Origin: Paragonimus westermani
Taxonomy: Eukaryota; Platyhelminthes; Trematoda; Plagiorchiida; Troglotrematidae
Reading direction: 5' to 3'
DNA length: 64,000 bases
Assembly (NCBI GenBank): GCA_008508345.1
Contig: QNGE01000994.1
Coordinates: forward strand, 1 to 64,000
Made by a program: the position numbers and the translations under genes. The notes beneath the pieces are model-generated. The model had not been told where the DNA came from and searched no databases. It saw nothing but the letters and a program-made list of their open reading frames with translations. Positions 37,100 to 49,998 of the stretch are shown here, in pieces (within the stretch, counting starts at the first letter, position 1; each line of letters opens with the position of its first letter).

Positions 37100-38945
37100 A
37101 CACCATGGTGGGACACTCTGTTAGCTATCGTCCTGACGGAGGTTATGGAAATGAACAGTATTGAAAATTCCTTAGGATGCCTTCCGGCCTTTGCAACGTT
37201 CCAGCAACCTTCAGACGTCTCTTGCTGTACACTCTGGAGGGTCAGGAAGGAGTAACCATTTATAGGGATGAGATCGGTATATTCTCCATTTTTATATCAG
37301 AATACGCCAAACAGTTGCGAGCAGTGTTACAGCGAATCGATGCAACCGGTCTGAAATGGAGTGGTGAAAATGTTAAGTCGGCTGCTGTTCATTCGTCTCC
37401 CTGTGACATAGTTGGTGACACAAAAACTCAACCCCTGTCAGAGAAGATAACAATCATCGATAATTCCCCAACACCGAAATCAAAGCGGCAACTGATGTCC
37501 TTTCTCTGGATGGTTGATTCATAGCTTATGCCCGAGTTTTCTCCGAAAGCGTATCCACTCTCCCAACTGCTGAGGGAAGAGGAAGATCATCCACTTCAGG
37601 CAGGAAGCAGCCAACACTCAACGATGCCTAACGATCCCCGAACCGAATGAATTCTTCACCTTATCACTAAACGCGAGTGATCTCGGAGTCGGAACAGTTC
37701 TTTGACAATCGTCGTGGACATTTGGGTAAGTCAGTCGAGTACTGATGGAAGCAGACAGGAAGTGTTATGTCACGGAAAAACAATGCCCAGCCATCGTCTG
37801 GAGGCTAGAAAATTGGAGGACCTACTTGATAGCGATCAGCTTCCACGTTGAGAAGGACCACAAACCCCTGATTCGGCTAAAGACGGCAGAGAGTTCACGC
37901 GGACGACTGGCGCACTGGGCACTTTGACTACAAGAGTGCAACTTCACCATTGGGCACGTCACTGGCAGAAACAATGAGGTGCCTGGGGCATTATCGCGGC
38001 CAGTGGAAGATAATGAGTTGCCGAGTGTAACCGTACCCGTCAACGGGGTGTAGGCTGTCGACAAGAAGGTCTTGGTCAACCGAAAGAAAGTCCCTCAGGT
38101 ACGCAAGATATGTGGACATATACCGGAAGGAATCAAACCCTAGACGTCGACCTCCAAACTGAATAGCTAGTACTTAGTTGGGCCCGGTTCCTTCTGGAAA
38201 TAAGCCAACTCGCCGTTGATGTGCGGGGGTGGGGTGCAGAGTGGACCGTGACCGCGAAAACTGCCTTTCATCCCAATGGATTATAATGGACGTGTGATCC
38301 GACTGGCACACGCGGGTGTTCACATGGGTCAAGTGCGCTTGTTCGATCCACTGCGGCATAACAAATGAGCGGAACGGTTGTGCACGGTTTCACGAACAAC
38401 GTCCTAGCTCTCTTCAGAACACCGCACAGAGTCACCAGGGACCAGGGCCCGTGATTTTTTAAGGGCGAGAACTTCAGAAAATTTTAAAGAACTTGAGAAA
38501 CCAACGTTCGAGGATGTTGCAGTACCGTTTACAAACGAACGGGTTGACGGAGCAATTCAATCGTTCTATAAAGGAATGGCTGAACAGTAGCGGTATTAAT
38601 TGGAGGGAAAATTTACCAAACGTATTGTTTGGATAACACATGACGCAGCATGCGACAACTCGGGGTACCCCTCTGAGCGTACATAAGAGATGAAGTCAAG
38701 GATTCGTCTGGTTTTCTGTGTGTCCAGAGACAGAGAGGGGCAGTTATTACCGCCAGAACGGTGACACTTGAAACACCGTGCGCCTAGACGGACAAGGAAA
38801 ACACAATGCCGAAAGATACGGAGAAAGGATCTGAGGTACAACACACATGAATGGTGCCTGTTCAAGACCAGAGACCAAGTAGAAGTGAGGAACTACTGTC
38901 AACCAGAAACATCCGGCCCCAGCGAAAGCAAATTTAAAAAGCTAT
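37100..38945 (+). pseudogene. Ty3/gypsy pol remnant (RT, RNase H, integrase)
   Basis: RT: 37177-37524 begins MPSGLCNVPATFRRLL (family MPFGLxNAPATFQ). The catalytic YxDD reads YRDE, so the second Asp is lost. PTPKSKRQLMSFL matches the block before the connection domain. RNase H: PEPNEFFTLSLNASDLGVG at about 37640, and later YVTEKQCPAIVW and DHKPLIRL (to 37927). After a TGA comes GRNNEVPGALSRP. Integrase: HRVTRDQGP at about 38428, then NGLTEQFNRSIKEWLN at about 38538, the region with the catalytic Glu. RFKTRDQVEVRN at about 38850 ends pol. Many stops and shifts lie between the blocks. No gag or protease was recognised upstream. Confidence 0.8.
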
Positions 38946-40283
38946 AAAACGGATCACTCACTATCACTAACAGCAGGAATAAGAGCGTTTAAATCAACCA
39001 AGATCGTTGTGGGCAATTGATCACTAGTGTAATATTGGTACCCCGGCACAGTCACAGCAATTTCCATAAGAAATGGACAAGGGTGACGGTTGATGAAATC
39101 GGAGGCGTCATTATTACAATATTCGGTGAAATATTTCAACGCGGCAGTATGATATGTCAAAAGCCCACAACGGGTGGACTGTCATCACTGAGAATAAGTC
39201 GGATCAACGGGCATGAAATGGCAGGCAGAAAATCCACCACAGAAAGCGTTAGCCACACAAAAACTAGACAGAATTGCACACAACATGCAGCTGGAAACCG
39301 TTGCTACATTGTTGATTGGAACTGCGGCTCATAGACGCGAACGTGCGGGTTGGACTACGACGTTTATTGGCCATGGAAGTAACTCCCTTCAAGCACCGCG
39401 AACAATACCTCGTGGTCCAAATGTCTCATCCGAATAGTCTCGTATACAGCATAGGGGTTGCTGTTGTGCGATACTGTTGAAATCACACGTAATCATGTAG
39501 TCCCAGATGCTCGAGCGCTGGTACGAATTTTTCTTGAAGCACCCTAGGGGGTAACTGACTGGGCGAATAGAGGTTTAACCTGTAACATTTTTATCAGGAA
39601 AGAAATGCTGGATCATCCGTATTCCAACAAGCCTCACCCAAACCATAAGCTTTGGGCTATGACGACGTCGGATTGGAGCGGGCCGATGAGGCTACTGAGG
39701 TGACAGAAATGTGGTTCACACACAAATCCATCTAGACAGAAAATTGCTTCTTCACTCAATACTGTGGAATATATCTCTTTCTGAAAAATACTTTGCGCAA
39801 AATGACTCATATTTATCTGCATCTGACAACCGGAATCAGGTCTGATGGAAGTGCGGCTCTCTGTATATTTTGAGTATCCTGTGTTCAATGAGTGTTGGGA
39901 TTACCACGCCCCAGATTTGGTCATTCATCATATTACTTCACATGATTTTTTTCTTTGATATTACCGCAAACAGAGAATCTACAGAGAGCGTTTACAAACA
40001 CTGAAGGAATTCAAAATCGCCGTGATCTTCGAATGCAACAATTCGGTTATTTTGGAGTGTTACATTCGTGAGAGAGATGATTGGCGGTGTTTTGGGGGCT
40101 GTTTATGAATGATGCAGAATATCACTGGCAGAAAGTTCACCTGATGACATGAACGATCGACCACTTCTTTAGAACCTGTTGCAACAAGGTATTTATCGGC
40201 TTTCGAACTGATTTACATGCATACGGTCACGTACCCACATGCTTTTTTTGAACTCTCCAGTGGTCTCCACCACAATTTCATTT
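38946..40283. other. 3' part of the gypsy-bearing segment, uninterpreted
   Basis: This lies between the end of pol and the right arm. Short frames at 39017-39437 (plus) and 38954-39160 (minus) have no motif. It could be 3' untranslated element sequence or older host DNA. Confidence 0.4.
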
Positions 40284-40728
40284 CAGGCTACATAGATACA
40301 ACCTAGTTGAATACGCTATTCAGTTGTCGGATTACTAGCGCGTCGTTCTCCTACTTCCGTTTCAGAACTGTGTTCTGGTTCCAGCATGGTGTTTTGCCCA
40401 GACCAAGCCGTACGGGGCCACTGCCCGACAAACTGAATTGAGAAAGTGTGATCCAACATAACTCAAAATAAGAAAAATCAGCAGACAAACACAGAACAAA
40501 CTAGCCAACTATGGGCCCACAAGTCCGACATGTCTTCGGTGGAATTAAAGTGTCGATACTAAACCGTCACCAGCCACTTACACGTTCAGTCTTCACAGTT
40601 AGTTTCCGATATGTCGTTTAGTGATTTGTAAATCTGTTTTCTTCCTGAATGCAACATTTTCTTACTTAGCGTCTGGTGAGTGAATAATCGTGATAACATA
40701 ATTCGTTAGGGAATTGCCGTATTCTCGT
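40284..40728 (-). repeat. Right arm of the long inverted repeat (LTR-like)
   Basis: Reverse complement of 36331-36776 with only a few mismatches at the outer and inner edges. The inner limit falls at CAGGCTACATAG, and the outer at the ATTCTCG run near 40721-40727. Homology with the left arm stops sharply on both sides. Confidence 0.9.
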
Positions 40729-43700
40729 TTGAAACATTTTTTTCCCGTCAAAAATTTGAATACAGAAGACAGTAGGCTGATATTGCACGATTTATGTCCG
40801 GAAAAATGTCGGTCCATCTTTACGAGTGCGTACTACTGACCACGTTTATGTCATCATGAGAGAGCGAACAAGATACCAGAGAAAGCCGAATGTCAGAGTG
40901 CACAATTATTGTCACTACCAAGGTAGCGACAACCCTACAAACAGTTGTTTCTGAACACACAACACAGTTTTGAACTTTCGGATTGTAATCGCTTCGGCAG
41001 AGCGCAGTGTTCGCCTGTGTGATGTTGAGTAGATAACGCGAAATGCCGTTGTGGTATCACATTGGTGTTGCGTCATTAGAATATGACGCGCAATAGACGA
41101 TGCAGACTCTTTTTTCTGAGAGCCGGTATCCTTTCGTAGGCTAGACCGATAAACGCATAGTCTGACTATATACTTTTGTACTTTCCTAATTACGTCTGAT
41201 GGGTGGCCTCATTGTAAGTTCACGAGGATAACCAAACTGCGAGTGCTGAAAAACGTGCTGAGTTTCAAAAGAGGTGACGTTAGAAATTCTAGTTTAGCAT
41301 ATACCTATCTAGAATAGGTGGAAAACCGTGATGGTAAATATCGTGGGGAACGTGGCTATCTATCAGGCACTACTTTACAGAATCGTATGCGCATAGGCAT
41401 GTTAGGTGAAAATCCATTCGATTCACTGGATATCTAGACCTCCACAAAACAGGCGTTGTTGCAACGAACCAATCCATCATGGTTTTACGATACATCATCA
41501 GGAGTAGACGAACATTTTCATGACTATATCTTTCGTTATTTACGAAGCTGCTTGTTCTGTATTGCATCAACCGGATTATAACTGTTGCCATCGCATGTGT
41601 TACTGAGATCAGCTAATAACAGACTTTGGTTTCTTTTGTATTAATGTACATCTATGAATGCGGATTCTTGTCTCATGAACAATACCGGCCTATTGAAACC
41701 AGCCCAAGGTCTTCTCCGTGTAACTTTTGCGTGAGGATTCAATTTATGCAAGATTTCTATGGCTAGTCGAAGTCCCTAACTTCGAGTACTACGGTAAACT
41801 TCCACTTTCACCAATACAGATAATGATAGACCAGAGCTGCAGTCTGAGGCATTCACCTGATACAGTCATTTTCTGAAAGGCAATGTTGAATTAACAAAAG
41901 TACACAGATAATTTCCTTTTCCGAGTAAGGTTGTTTCTACTGCTCTTCCCACCTCAGTAAATTCAATGTATAATGCAATGCGTCAGAGTGTTTTATTTGT
42001 GGTACAACCAATCATTCACAGAAACCGCATGTTTTCTGACACAGTTTCCTTGCGTGTTCGGAGTTCACCTTGCAGCCTCCAGAGAGTTGGAACGGTCGAC
42101 AGTCCATGCTGGTCAGCTGGTCAAAACATTTGCCTGAAACAGAGCATGCAGATCAGGCGGAGTATTCAGTTCAAAATGAACTAGTCTATAGTTGTCCCGG
42201 TTCTATGTAATGGTATGATTTGGTTGTTTAAAATGGAGTGTTTAATAACGGCTAGTAAACTTGAAAGTCTGTTCACTTCATACATAAACTGAACACTACT
42301 CGACAATATTCATTCATCCCATGTCGGAAAGAAGCATTCGACTGTGACTGTGTTCTTGCAATAGCCTGTCCGTATTGTAAATTCTTGCCACAACAGAGAT
42401 TTTATGTCTCTGGTTCACGTCCAATTACCCATAAAGTTGAAAAACTGCTTTAATTCAACAAGCTAGTTACTGTCTTTCTTCTAGAACATCGGACATTTTA
42501 AGTATCACTGACAAAAAAGGTGGTTGGGTATTTATGTACAATAACTCAGCCGATCGGGATTAATGCAAAGTTAGTGGCGTTGCCATCCACGTGGTTGTTT
42601 CATGAAAAGATGGTCTCTTGGTTAGAACGCACAATACTATTCGAACACTGACAAAAATCTAGAATACTGTGCCCTCTCGAAAGAGATTGACAAAAGGTCT
42701 GTGTGAATATGAAATTTACGTCCACTTTCAAATGTTGCTCATTTTGTGCCACCGACGTTTTGAGTTATTTCACAGAGTGTTCAGTTTTCATTGCTTGCTG
42801 ACCAGAGTTGAACTTCCCTGTAAAAACCCGAGCCTCGCAAATAAATGCCCCATGCATTCAATCAATGGCTATTTTAGTCTATTCGGACTTACAGTGTGAT
42901 GGCCACCTCATTCGATAACTAGCTCAGTAAAAAGGAATCCCACTAGAAATGAAGTGTCTACAGGGTAATTCAGTAGGAATTGGATGGATCCAGTTGTATC
43001 TCAGTTGCATGACTGATCGATGGCTGATACATTCTATTAACACCGACATTGTTTTTCATGAGGTCACATATCTATTTCGCAATACTTATCTTTGATCCAA
43101 TTTTAAATACACCTGTCATCAGTGGTTTACGCATTTAGCGAAAACTATTCTTGAACCACTAATTAACCAGTCTTTAACATATTCGGAAAACCGTGACGAA
43201 TAATCATAGTTATGTTAGTCTGGTGTGCGCTCAGAACAAGAGTAGTGGGAACAGAAATCGGTCGGATAATGTGCACATGCAAAGTACGGAAAACGGAAAA
43301 CAGGGACAACCCTCGGAAGCACTTTGAAAATGTGCTTTGCCATGTGAGCAATATTTTGAGATCACCGAGTCACATTTGGTAGTCACAGAGGCATTGGTCC
43401 ACTAGCTAGGGTGTGGATTCGCGACATAAAATGTTGTCGGTTCGTTCATAATGTCTGTATCTGTTTTAAGAAGCATAACTGTAATCGTGCAATGACCGTT
43501 TGAGAGTGAACGCATAATGGCGCGTGAAATGTAAGGTTTAGTTCCTGGATTCTCACGCATTTAATGTTGGTGCGTAGGTTTACATGCATCCTGCCTATTC
43601 AATACGACCACTCTGAACCAAACTGAGAACGGCTAGTGGAAAGTAAGAATGTTGTGCTCGGAAATGACTCTGAAACTATATCATGCTTGTTTTGATGAGG

Positions 43701-44303
43701 TCAATATTGTGGATTAAAGTCAATAATGGAACTTGCGACAAACCTCGATGCACATGAGGTGATGGGTTGCATTCCTCTTTTCTCGTGATAATCCGACGTA
43801 TGCAACCTGTTTCAGGTTTGTGAATCCCTGCTGACGGACGTGTGAAGAATATGATGTGTCTGAATCGTTGACCGTGGTGGCAAGGGCTGATTTCTATACG
43901 CGTAGGTGGACAACCGCCACAGAAGAATGTACGTTCCGACCTATATAAGGAGGTGAGAGATTGGCTTAATTAGAAGAGATGTGTTAAGGGTGACACTGAA
44001 TTATTATATAACATTTAGCCCAACAACACACTTCTTGACGAAGCATTCGGTGAGATAAAAATCGTACGTGACTCTTTCGTATTTATTACATTAGCAAATA
44101 CGAATGATTGTTTAGGAACCTGATTGAACTTCAGTTTATATCGTCATATGTGTTGGACTTGGACCGTGAGCAAGCCATAATAGGCTGAACAGACTAAGTT
44201 TGTTTATATTCGCCACAAGTGTTCTAGATTTCTGAACTGTTCTGTTGGTCCCACTGAATCGGATAAGTGTAGTGATGAATAACTGGCAAATCCGTTGTAC
44301 ATT
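40729..44303. other. Gene-poor flank
   Basis: I found no gene. A minus-strand stretch at about 41470-41515 faintly resembles the Penelope ribozyme block (see rejected items). It may contain 3' untranslated sequence of the minus-strand gene ending at 44304. Confidence 0.45.
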
Positions 44304-44635
44304 CTAGCCAGAGCATAATCCCTTCAAAACCCACCTCTGAACACGGCAGCATCCTTGAATATTGACCATGAACTCGGTTATTACTGTTAGTTTGGCAGTA
44401 GGATGAATTTCGTCTGGTTCTCCTGGTGAAAGTTTGCAGGCTGTGATCATTTTCCGGTCTGAGTGTTCAGCCAGACAACCGGCACAACGTAAATAATCGT
44501 GTTTCACGCGCACTTCGCATCGTGGTTCACCAGTCACCGTGTTTCGTATCAACTGAGCCTTTACACGTGCCAGGTGGCGTTGACCCGACTGCTCATTACA
44601 CGCGTGCACCACGCTGAATTGCCCAACAGGGCAAA
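44304..44635 (-). CDS. Cysteine-rich module exon, probable last exon of vWA/ShKT gene
   Basis: 110 codons from a ..cccttacag acceptor to a TAG at 44304. Begins (F)CPVGQFSVVHAC and goes on RCEVRVKHDYLRCAGC, TACKLSPGEPD and GCCRVQRW. It is thus a full copy of the cysteine module: CP start, C after about ten residues, two CxC-like pairs, then isolated Cys. Its phase-1 start joins the exon at 45694. The TAG makes it the natural C-terminus. A GTGGGT donor inside (after QR) would allow a further exon, which I did not find. Confidence 0.65.
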
Positions 44636-45693
44636 CTGTAAGGGGATCGTATAGATAGCCAGAGTAGACAAAGATATGTTTGAATTAACATAAATCAAAA
44701 GCGGACTGAACAATAATGGTACAGAGTTTTGCCACATATGTACTGATAGGAAATTTGTATGAGTCCACACTAACCCATGAGTTACGTACGTGCGAGAATG
44801 CAGTTGTACCGCCCACAGCTGTCTCGTATGAGACATGTGGTTTCACTCTTGTATACTGATTACCAATCCACACATCAAGTTTACCGATTTGTTCACTTGT
44901 GGGAGTTTATTGCGAAATTTCACGTGAGTGGCGTTTATTGGAATTCTGTTGCGACTACCCTCTGTTTGTTACTTTTGTGGTGTTCTGCCACAGGCCAAAA
45001 TCATTAGTAATACATGTACGAATTTCCACGGCTAAGGAATATAATTAGTAAAAACCTTTTCTTAATTTCAAATTACAAGTCTATGTCTATTACAAATCTA
45101 TGTCCGCACACCTTCCCTCCGCCTATATAAGCTAGCCAAACTAAAAATACTCACCCCGTGCAAGAAACAGACACTAACTCTCCCTAACGTAAATAAAGCG
45201 GACCTGCTACTTTGGTATTGAATGACTGTCTGTCGTCAGATTATTAAGAGCATTGCCGATTCCGTAGGTGTAATCTATAGAGCATCCCAAGTCGTCTGTG
45301 ACGTAATCATGGGTTGAGTCATGTTTAAGACTTTAAGGTGTATCTGATCATGCTTGAGTAACTAGTATGAGGCAGTAGAATCACTAAGTGTGGATATCTG
45401 TAAACGTTCAAGTATGTTGCGCGTACAACTTTACCACATTTATAAAGAAAACTTTACTTTTCACTAAACCGCTTACTATAATCTTAAGCATCATGTGAAT
45501 AGACAATCACAGACCAGTGGGTAAAATGCTAACACTTTTTGCAAACACTTTCGTCCAATGTGATGTTTTTCTAAGTCCGAAGGCGATATAGTGAATTGCG
45601 GAGAACTGATTCCCCACGAACCTGTGCTGGTTCTGGAACTTTCAGTACTGACAGATGAACTTAAATCTTCAAAGTGAACCAATGTGGACTTAC

Positions 45694-45859
45694 ATTCACA
45701 ATTAACCTTCCGTTGTTTCACTGCGGTAGTGCACAGTTGGTGTGACGGATGTGGTCGGTAGGAAACGGTGGTTTCAAGTGCACTACCCGGCGGTTGACAT
45801 TTACTTTGAAACACATGTACACCAAGGCAGGGACACAGACCACACGATTTAGCACATAC
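45694..45859 (-). CDS. Exon: end of ShKT domain 2 plus start of cysteine module
   Basis: Phase 0 to 1. The acceptor is ..gattctgtag and the donor GTAAGT follows NCE. The first codons, VCAKSCGLC, complete the ShKT domain begun at 46380 (final CxxxC, CxxC). CPCLGVHVFQSKC and RKVNCEC then start the last module, which is finished by 44304-44635. Past the donor the unspliced frame runs open for about 65 codons of Ser/Thr-rich sequence, so a retained intron would encode a different end. Confidence 0.65.
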
Positions 45860-46379
45860 CTACAGAATCGAGAGAAGAGGTGAGAAATCTGATGTGCTGG
45901 TTCAAAAACATGGACATCAGTTAAAGGAGAAGAGAAACATAGTCCCCGGTTTTTTCCGGGTTTTTAAAAGGGTAAGAAAATTTGTTTGGGTTATACATAT
46001 CGCAGACAAATGGAAGATAACAAGAGGTACCACACGGATTTTTGCTGCTTGAATTTAGCCATTGTTCCACTTACGTTTGAAGTGTCAGCAGATTGGGAAG
46101 CTGACAGTCCTTCAGAACGTTATCATTGTTTCTTCTCGAACGTAAAATTTATTCACTTACCTTCAATTATTCAGTATCGTTTCGTTTTAAACCAACCAGG
46201 TACAGATTATTGTGTAACCTTTTTCCGGCTATGTCTAGGATAGTTGATACCGAATTAACCTAATCTAGATTGAAGCAGCCGAAGTGGTTTGAGTTGTGAT
46301 ACTTAGCGTTGGCGTTGATGATCAGCATTTGTGTCTGTTCAGCTCTCCATATTTTCATTGCTACTCCTTGGCTACTTAC

Positions 46380-46714
46380 TTTTCTCAGAGCACTGTCATG
46401 ACATGCGTTCAGTTTGTTCGTAATTTGCGACTGACACCAAAGAGTAGATTCTGTGTCCGCACAGTCGACTCCAGGTTTGACGTGACCATTGGCTCCGGAT
46501 AGTTTTGGACAAGGTACCATACCAGTCCACTTTCTAGAAATACAGTGTCCTGAAGTAGTCTGGACATAGTAAGTCACCCGGGTGCGCCTGGCACAATGTA
46601 CGACACTGGACAGACGTGATGATCCCCCAGGCGATTCTTCATTCACATCGAGTGGTCGGTAGAATTTTCGGCAGTTGCAGGGAGAAAGATGTGTTGTTTT
46701 CGGCTTTGGACAAG
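46380..46714 (-). CDS. Exon: cysteine module plus first part of ShKT domain 2
   Basis: 335 nt, phase 1 to 0, with acceptor ..atattttacag and donor GTAAGT. It opens with CPKPKTTHLSPCNCRKF, continues HCARRTRVTYYV and GHCISRKWTG, then PCPKLSGANGHVKPG. It ends with DCADTESTLWCQ..NACHDSALRK, the first four-fifths of a ShKT domain (Cys, Asp, Cys, Cys). The fit across the intron to VCAKSCGLC at 45859 restores all six ShKT cysteines, which strongly supports the splice. Confidence 0.7.
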
Positions 46715-47698
46715 CTGTAAAATATATTCCAAAACAAATTAACTATGGAGTGTGGTGCAAACGGATGTCTGTAAGTCTATATTTTGGTCCGTTCTAAAAC
46801 ACCCATATGGTAATGATTTGACGGGGTGCTGTATTCACATATTTCTATTTTTATTAACATTTATCGATAGACTAGAACATTTCCGAGGACAGGCAGTGCA
46901 CCTCAACCTACCAGCTGATAAAAGCTTTACTTGTTGATCGGTTAGAACTTCTTAGAATTAGGCCAAAGCTTGGGTATCGTCAGCTTTTTCGTTTTAAGTT
47001 TCTAGTTAGGCAATGTGTCACCGCTGCGCAAATTTCACTGTATTGTTAAAACGTTCATTAATCCCAGCTGTTATACTGCAAAGTTTTACTGTTGTGCGAT
47101 ATACAAAGTCTCTTGTGGGTGGGACATTGTCAGGTTCTGCGAACGTAGTCAGATACCTTAAAGACAACCACGCTAAAGCCCAATATCATAGTCGGACGCC
47201 GTTAGAATACTGACGTTAGGTTGCGACGGGTATACAACTAATATCAGTGGGCATCAGAATTTATAAGCAGCTGCTAACAACTAGAAATGGCCAGCCACTA
47301 GACGACTGCTACTCAAAACAATCGCAACAAGTAAAGACTGGTATTAGTAGTCACCATATTTGTAACTGAGCCTCAATAACCACGGGTTTCAAAACTGCAC
47401 CAGTCCTGAACATATGTGTGATAAGGTAAATGAAGTTATTAGTCAAGCTCAACTAAAAGCTATACTGCCATCTTTATTAAAAAACGTGAATTCTGCTTTG
47501 GTTGTAGTGGAAGCCAACTTGAAGAGACAATAATGGGCAATTCCATAAAATAATGCACGCAACGCACACTGAGTTATCAGCTTTGACCGAAAATTCGTAA
47601 CTTACTCGGTATGCAAACTTTACGGAACAGTAAACAACGTCTAGCATTCCAGCGTTCAAGATCTGTGTCCATCGTTCCAAGACGAAGTGATTGCCGGT

Positions 47699-47872
47699 GC
47701 ACTCGCCTACGGAGTGCGATTGGGTCGACGCTAGTGAGGACGCAACTGGGGCGGTCATTCAACCGTTTCGGAACATAATAGTCTATGCTCAAACATTCAG
47801 CCATTTTTGCACACACCAGTTTGCATCTGGCCAAATTAGCATCATGTACCATGGACTGCAGGAAGAAGACTC
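47699..47872 (-). CDS. Possible PAN/apple-like exon
   Basis: After a ..ttcctgcag acceptor the minus strand reads MVHDANLARCKLVCAKMAEC, then SIDYYVPKR and SCVLTS. The CxxxCxxxxxC and DYY words recall PAN/apple domains, which bind proteins or sugars. Its phase-0 start does not fit between the phase-1 exons at 49200 and 46714, so it is either an alternative exon, part of another transcript or chance. The plus strand is also open for 89 codons here. Confidence 0.35.
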
Positions 47873-49199
47873 GGTCGTAGCGCTGATCGGAGACAATACA
47901 AGAATCCCTGTTGTGATGACCGACGAATCGAAAGCGTGTATTGTCGATTGGACAAGCTGAAGAAAGAATTGTAATGATAATATCGTCTGTTGTTCAAGGT
48001 GTCAGTTGGAGGTCGTCACTCAAACTTTTCTCTTATGAATCAAGTCAGTAGGAAGGACCTAATAATTATCGTTAGAATTAGGCCTTTAAACAGATAAAAC
48101 AATCGGACCAAAGACTTCAACTGGGAGGTTTCAAACGGGCTATCAAGCAAAATGAAATGAAGAATTTTGAGTAATCTACAAACCTCGTCGAACAAAAATG
48201 CACGTGCACATCCATCGAAAACTCATACCCGTTGGTCTCAGTGTGGAGTTGTTTTTAACATTGATAACAGTGAAAAAACTATAGATTAATGAATAAACCC
48301 AACGGAGCAAGTAGATAACTGAATAAACTGATGTATAAGGAAATAACTAAGCCTACTCTGGAACTGTCATAGAGTGATTGCTACCACTGGTCATCAGAAT
48401 CAGTGACCCACGTCTATGTGCCGAAAAACGGATAGTATAAACTTCTTATTTATCTTGGCTAGTTATCTCCAAATCACTTGAAATTCCTGGAAGCGTACAC
48501 TACCGGACACCACAAATAATGGACATAGGTGTGTGCTAATCCCATGCGTGTACAAACAGCCCAGTTTTCTATAATATACCCAATTACCCATCACATCTAC
48601 TAATCTGTGTGACTTGTGCAGAGCGCGCAAATTTTGCCTGGTCGAAGAGGCTTATGGTTCTTCTACGTACATGCCAGTATTTAGGCAGTTGTCTACTGCT
48701 TCCAAACTTCCATTTAAAGTCAATCATTTCTAGATTTGTTTACACAAAAGGCACAACCGGAAACAAATGAAAGGTAGATAAGACTGTTTAATTCCGAGTG
48801 AGGACTGATAACAATACACCTTGCAGAATCTTTGCGGTTAAGTCTGACCGTTAAAATTTAAGAAAAGCGTTCATCTCACACTGTCTGCATTTCATGACTA
48901 GTACACCAACAAACACAGACAAGTAAGTAGTGAGGCTAACTTTTCAGTTACATGAAACAAACATCATGTATTGCTGAAAGGTATGACAAAAGCGTATTAT
49001 GTTCAAACGCTGTTTGTAGTAATGAGTATTTGAGATGAATCGGCAAAGATGATTGGCTTGTGAGTCAACCGGAAAGTGGTTGAACACATAGTTAGAACTG
49101 ATAGACGTAGAGTCGTAAACTTTCAACAAAACGTCGTAAATTCTCAACATGAACAAAAAGCAGCACGAGGGGACCATATCGAAGAAAGTTTGCACTAAC

Positions 49200-49577
49200 T
49201 TGAACACTTCTGGCATGTACGTCGGCAGAGTAATCGGTGAACATGCCCACGTGCTTCACAAATCCGATGTGGAGGGTGTTCCAATGCCTGACACTGAGAC
49301 GCAGGCAGAAGATCAATGCATTCGGCCAACTGGAACAAGGGCATCACCAGTGAACGCGACGGCTCCTTTGAACGACCTGCTTGATGGGCAGGGAGGTGGC
49401 TGGACACCGCTCTATAGATCTGATGTCCGTCAACGTTTCGGCTAACTGATCTGCATTTTGCAGTCAAGACGCGGATGCGATGTCGACATTCACAGTTGTA
49501 GGACAAAGTGAGCCTCACTGTTATACGTACACGTCCATTCATGCACCTCGAATACCGTATTTGGCTTCTCGGACAAA
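49200..49577 (-). CDS. Exon: half cysteine module plus ShKT domain 1
   Basis: The acceptor ..aattttcag precedes (V)CPRSQIRYSRC, YNCECRHRIRVLTAKC, a linker of about 45 residues, and a complete ShKT domain. The ShKT runs ECIDLLPASQC, RICEARGHVH, LLCRRTCQKCS (six Cys). ShKT domains are short disulfide folds found in many secreted animal proteins. Here there is no sign of a toxin gene. The frame meets TAG at 49195, but a GTTAGT donor at 49199 ends the exon in phase 1 just before the stop and joins in frame to 46714. Confidence 0.7.
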
Positions 49578-49998
49578 CTGAAAATTCATTTGTGGAAGAT
49601 TAGTAGTATGTTGTACAATTCGCAGGTAGTGTGATTGACCATGTAAGCCAGGTTTCTGATAGGCATACCGTAAGTGTGCAGTTGAAAAATACTATGAATC
49701 TGTTATGACGTGGCAGAGTTTCTAGGTCTCAATCATATTGCTGTTTACACAGACCAAACTGTGTAGGCTAAAAGAGCACTGGATACTGGAACGTGTCTGT
49801 GAATATCATCTAGCATCTGGCCGCACTGGATGACGAAAAGTTTACCCATATCCATTTATCGTCTATTTCCGCTGGTTTCATCGTTTTACAAGCGAGGCGG
49901 CAAACTTTATGGCTGATGTCTGGCAGCTAAACAGTACATTCCAGAATATGTCGACTGCCTATCAGACGGATATCATAAGATGTACCTTGTGGACTTAC

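Larger units (their letters stand above)
36331..40728 (+). mobile_element. Dead Ty3/gypsy retrotransposon between inverted long repeats
   Basis: A degenerate pol (37100-38945, plus) sits between two arms of about 445 bp that are reverse complements of each other. Normal LTRs are direct repeats, so one arm has been inverted, or the arms are not LTRs of this pol. The left arm could be the 5' LTR: shortly after it, at 36795, comes TGGTTACGG, which may be a degenerate primer binding site. I see no target-site duplication outside the arms. Confidence 0.65.

Noticed and set aside
36722..37106. Two overlapping minus-strand frames of about 100 codons
   Set aside because: They run antisense to the expected leader of the gypsy element and have no motif.
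41465..41515. Minus-strand CTGATGATG...AAAAC resembling the Penelope ribozyme block
   Set aside because: The core GAAA is broken to GTAAAA, stem III does not pair, and no Penelope coding sequence adjoins. It may be an old relic but cannot be supported.
45944..45961. Small hairpin CCCGG-TTTTTT-CCGGG
   Set aside because: Only five pairs in an intron; a single occurrence with no context to assign a role.
47691..47960. 89-codon plus-strand frame
   Set aside because: No motif; it opposes the possible PAN-like exon and could be a shadow of it or chance.
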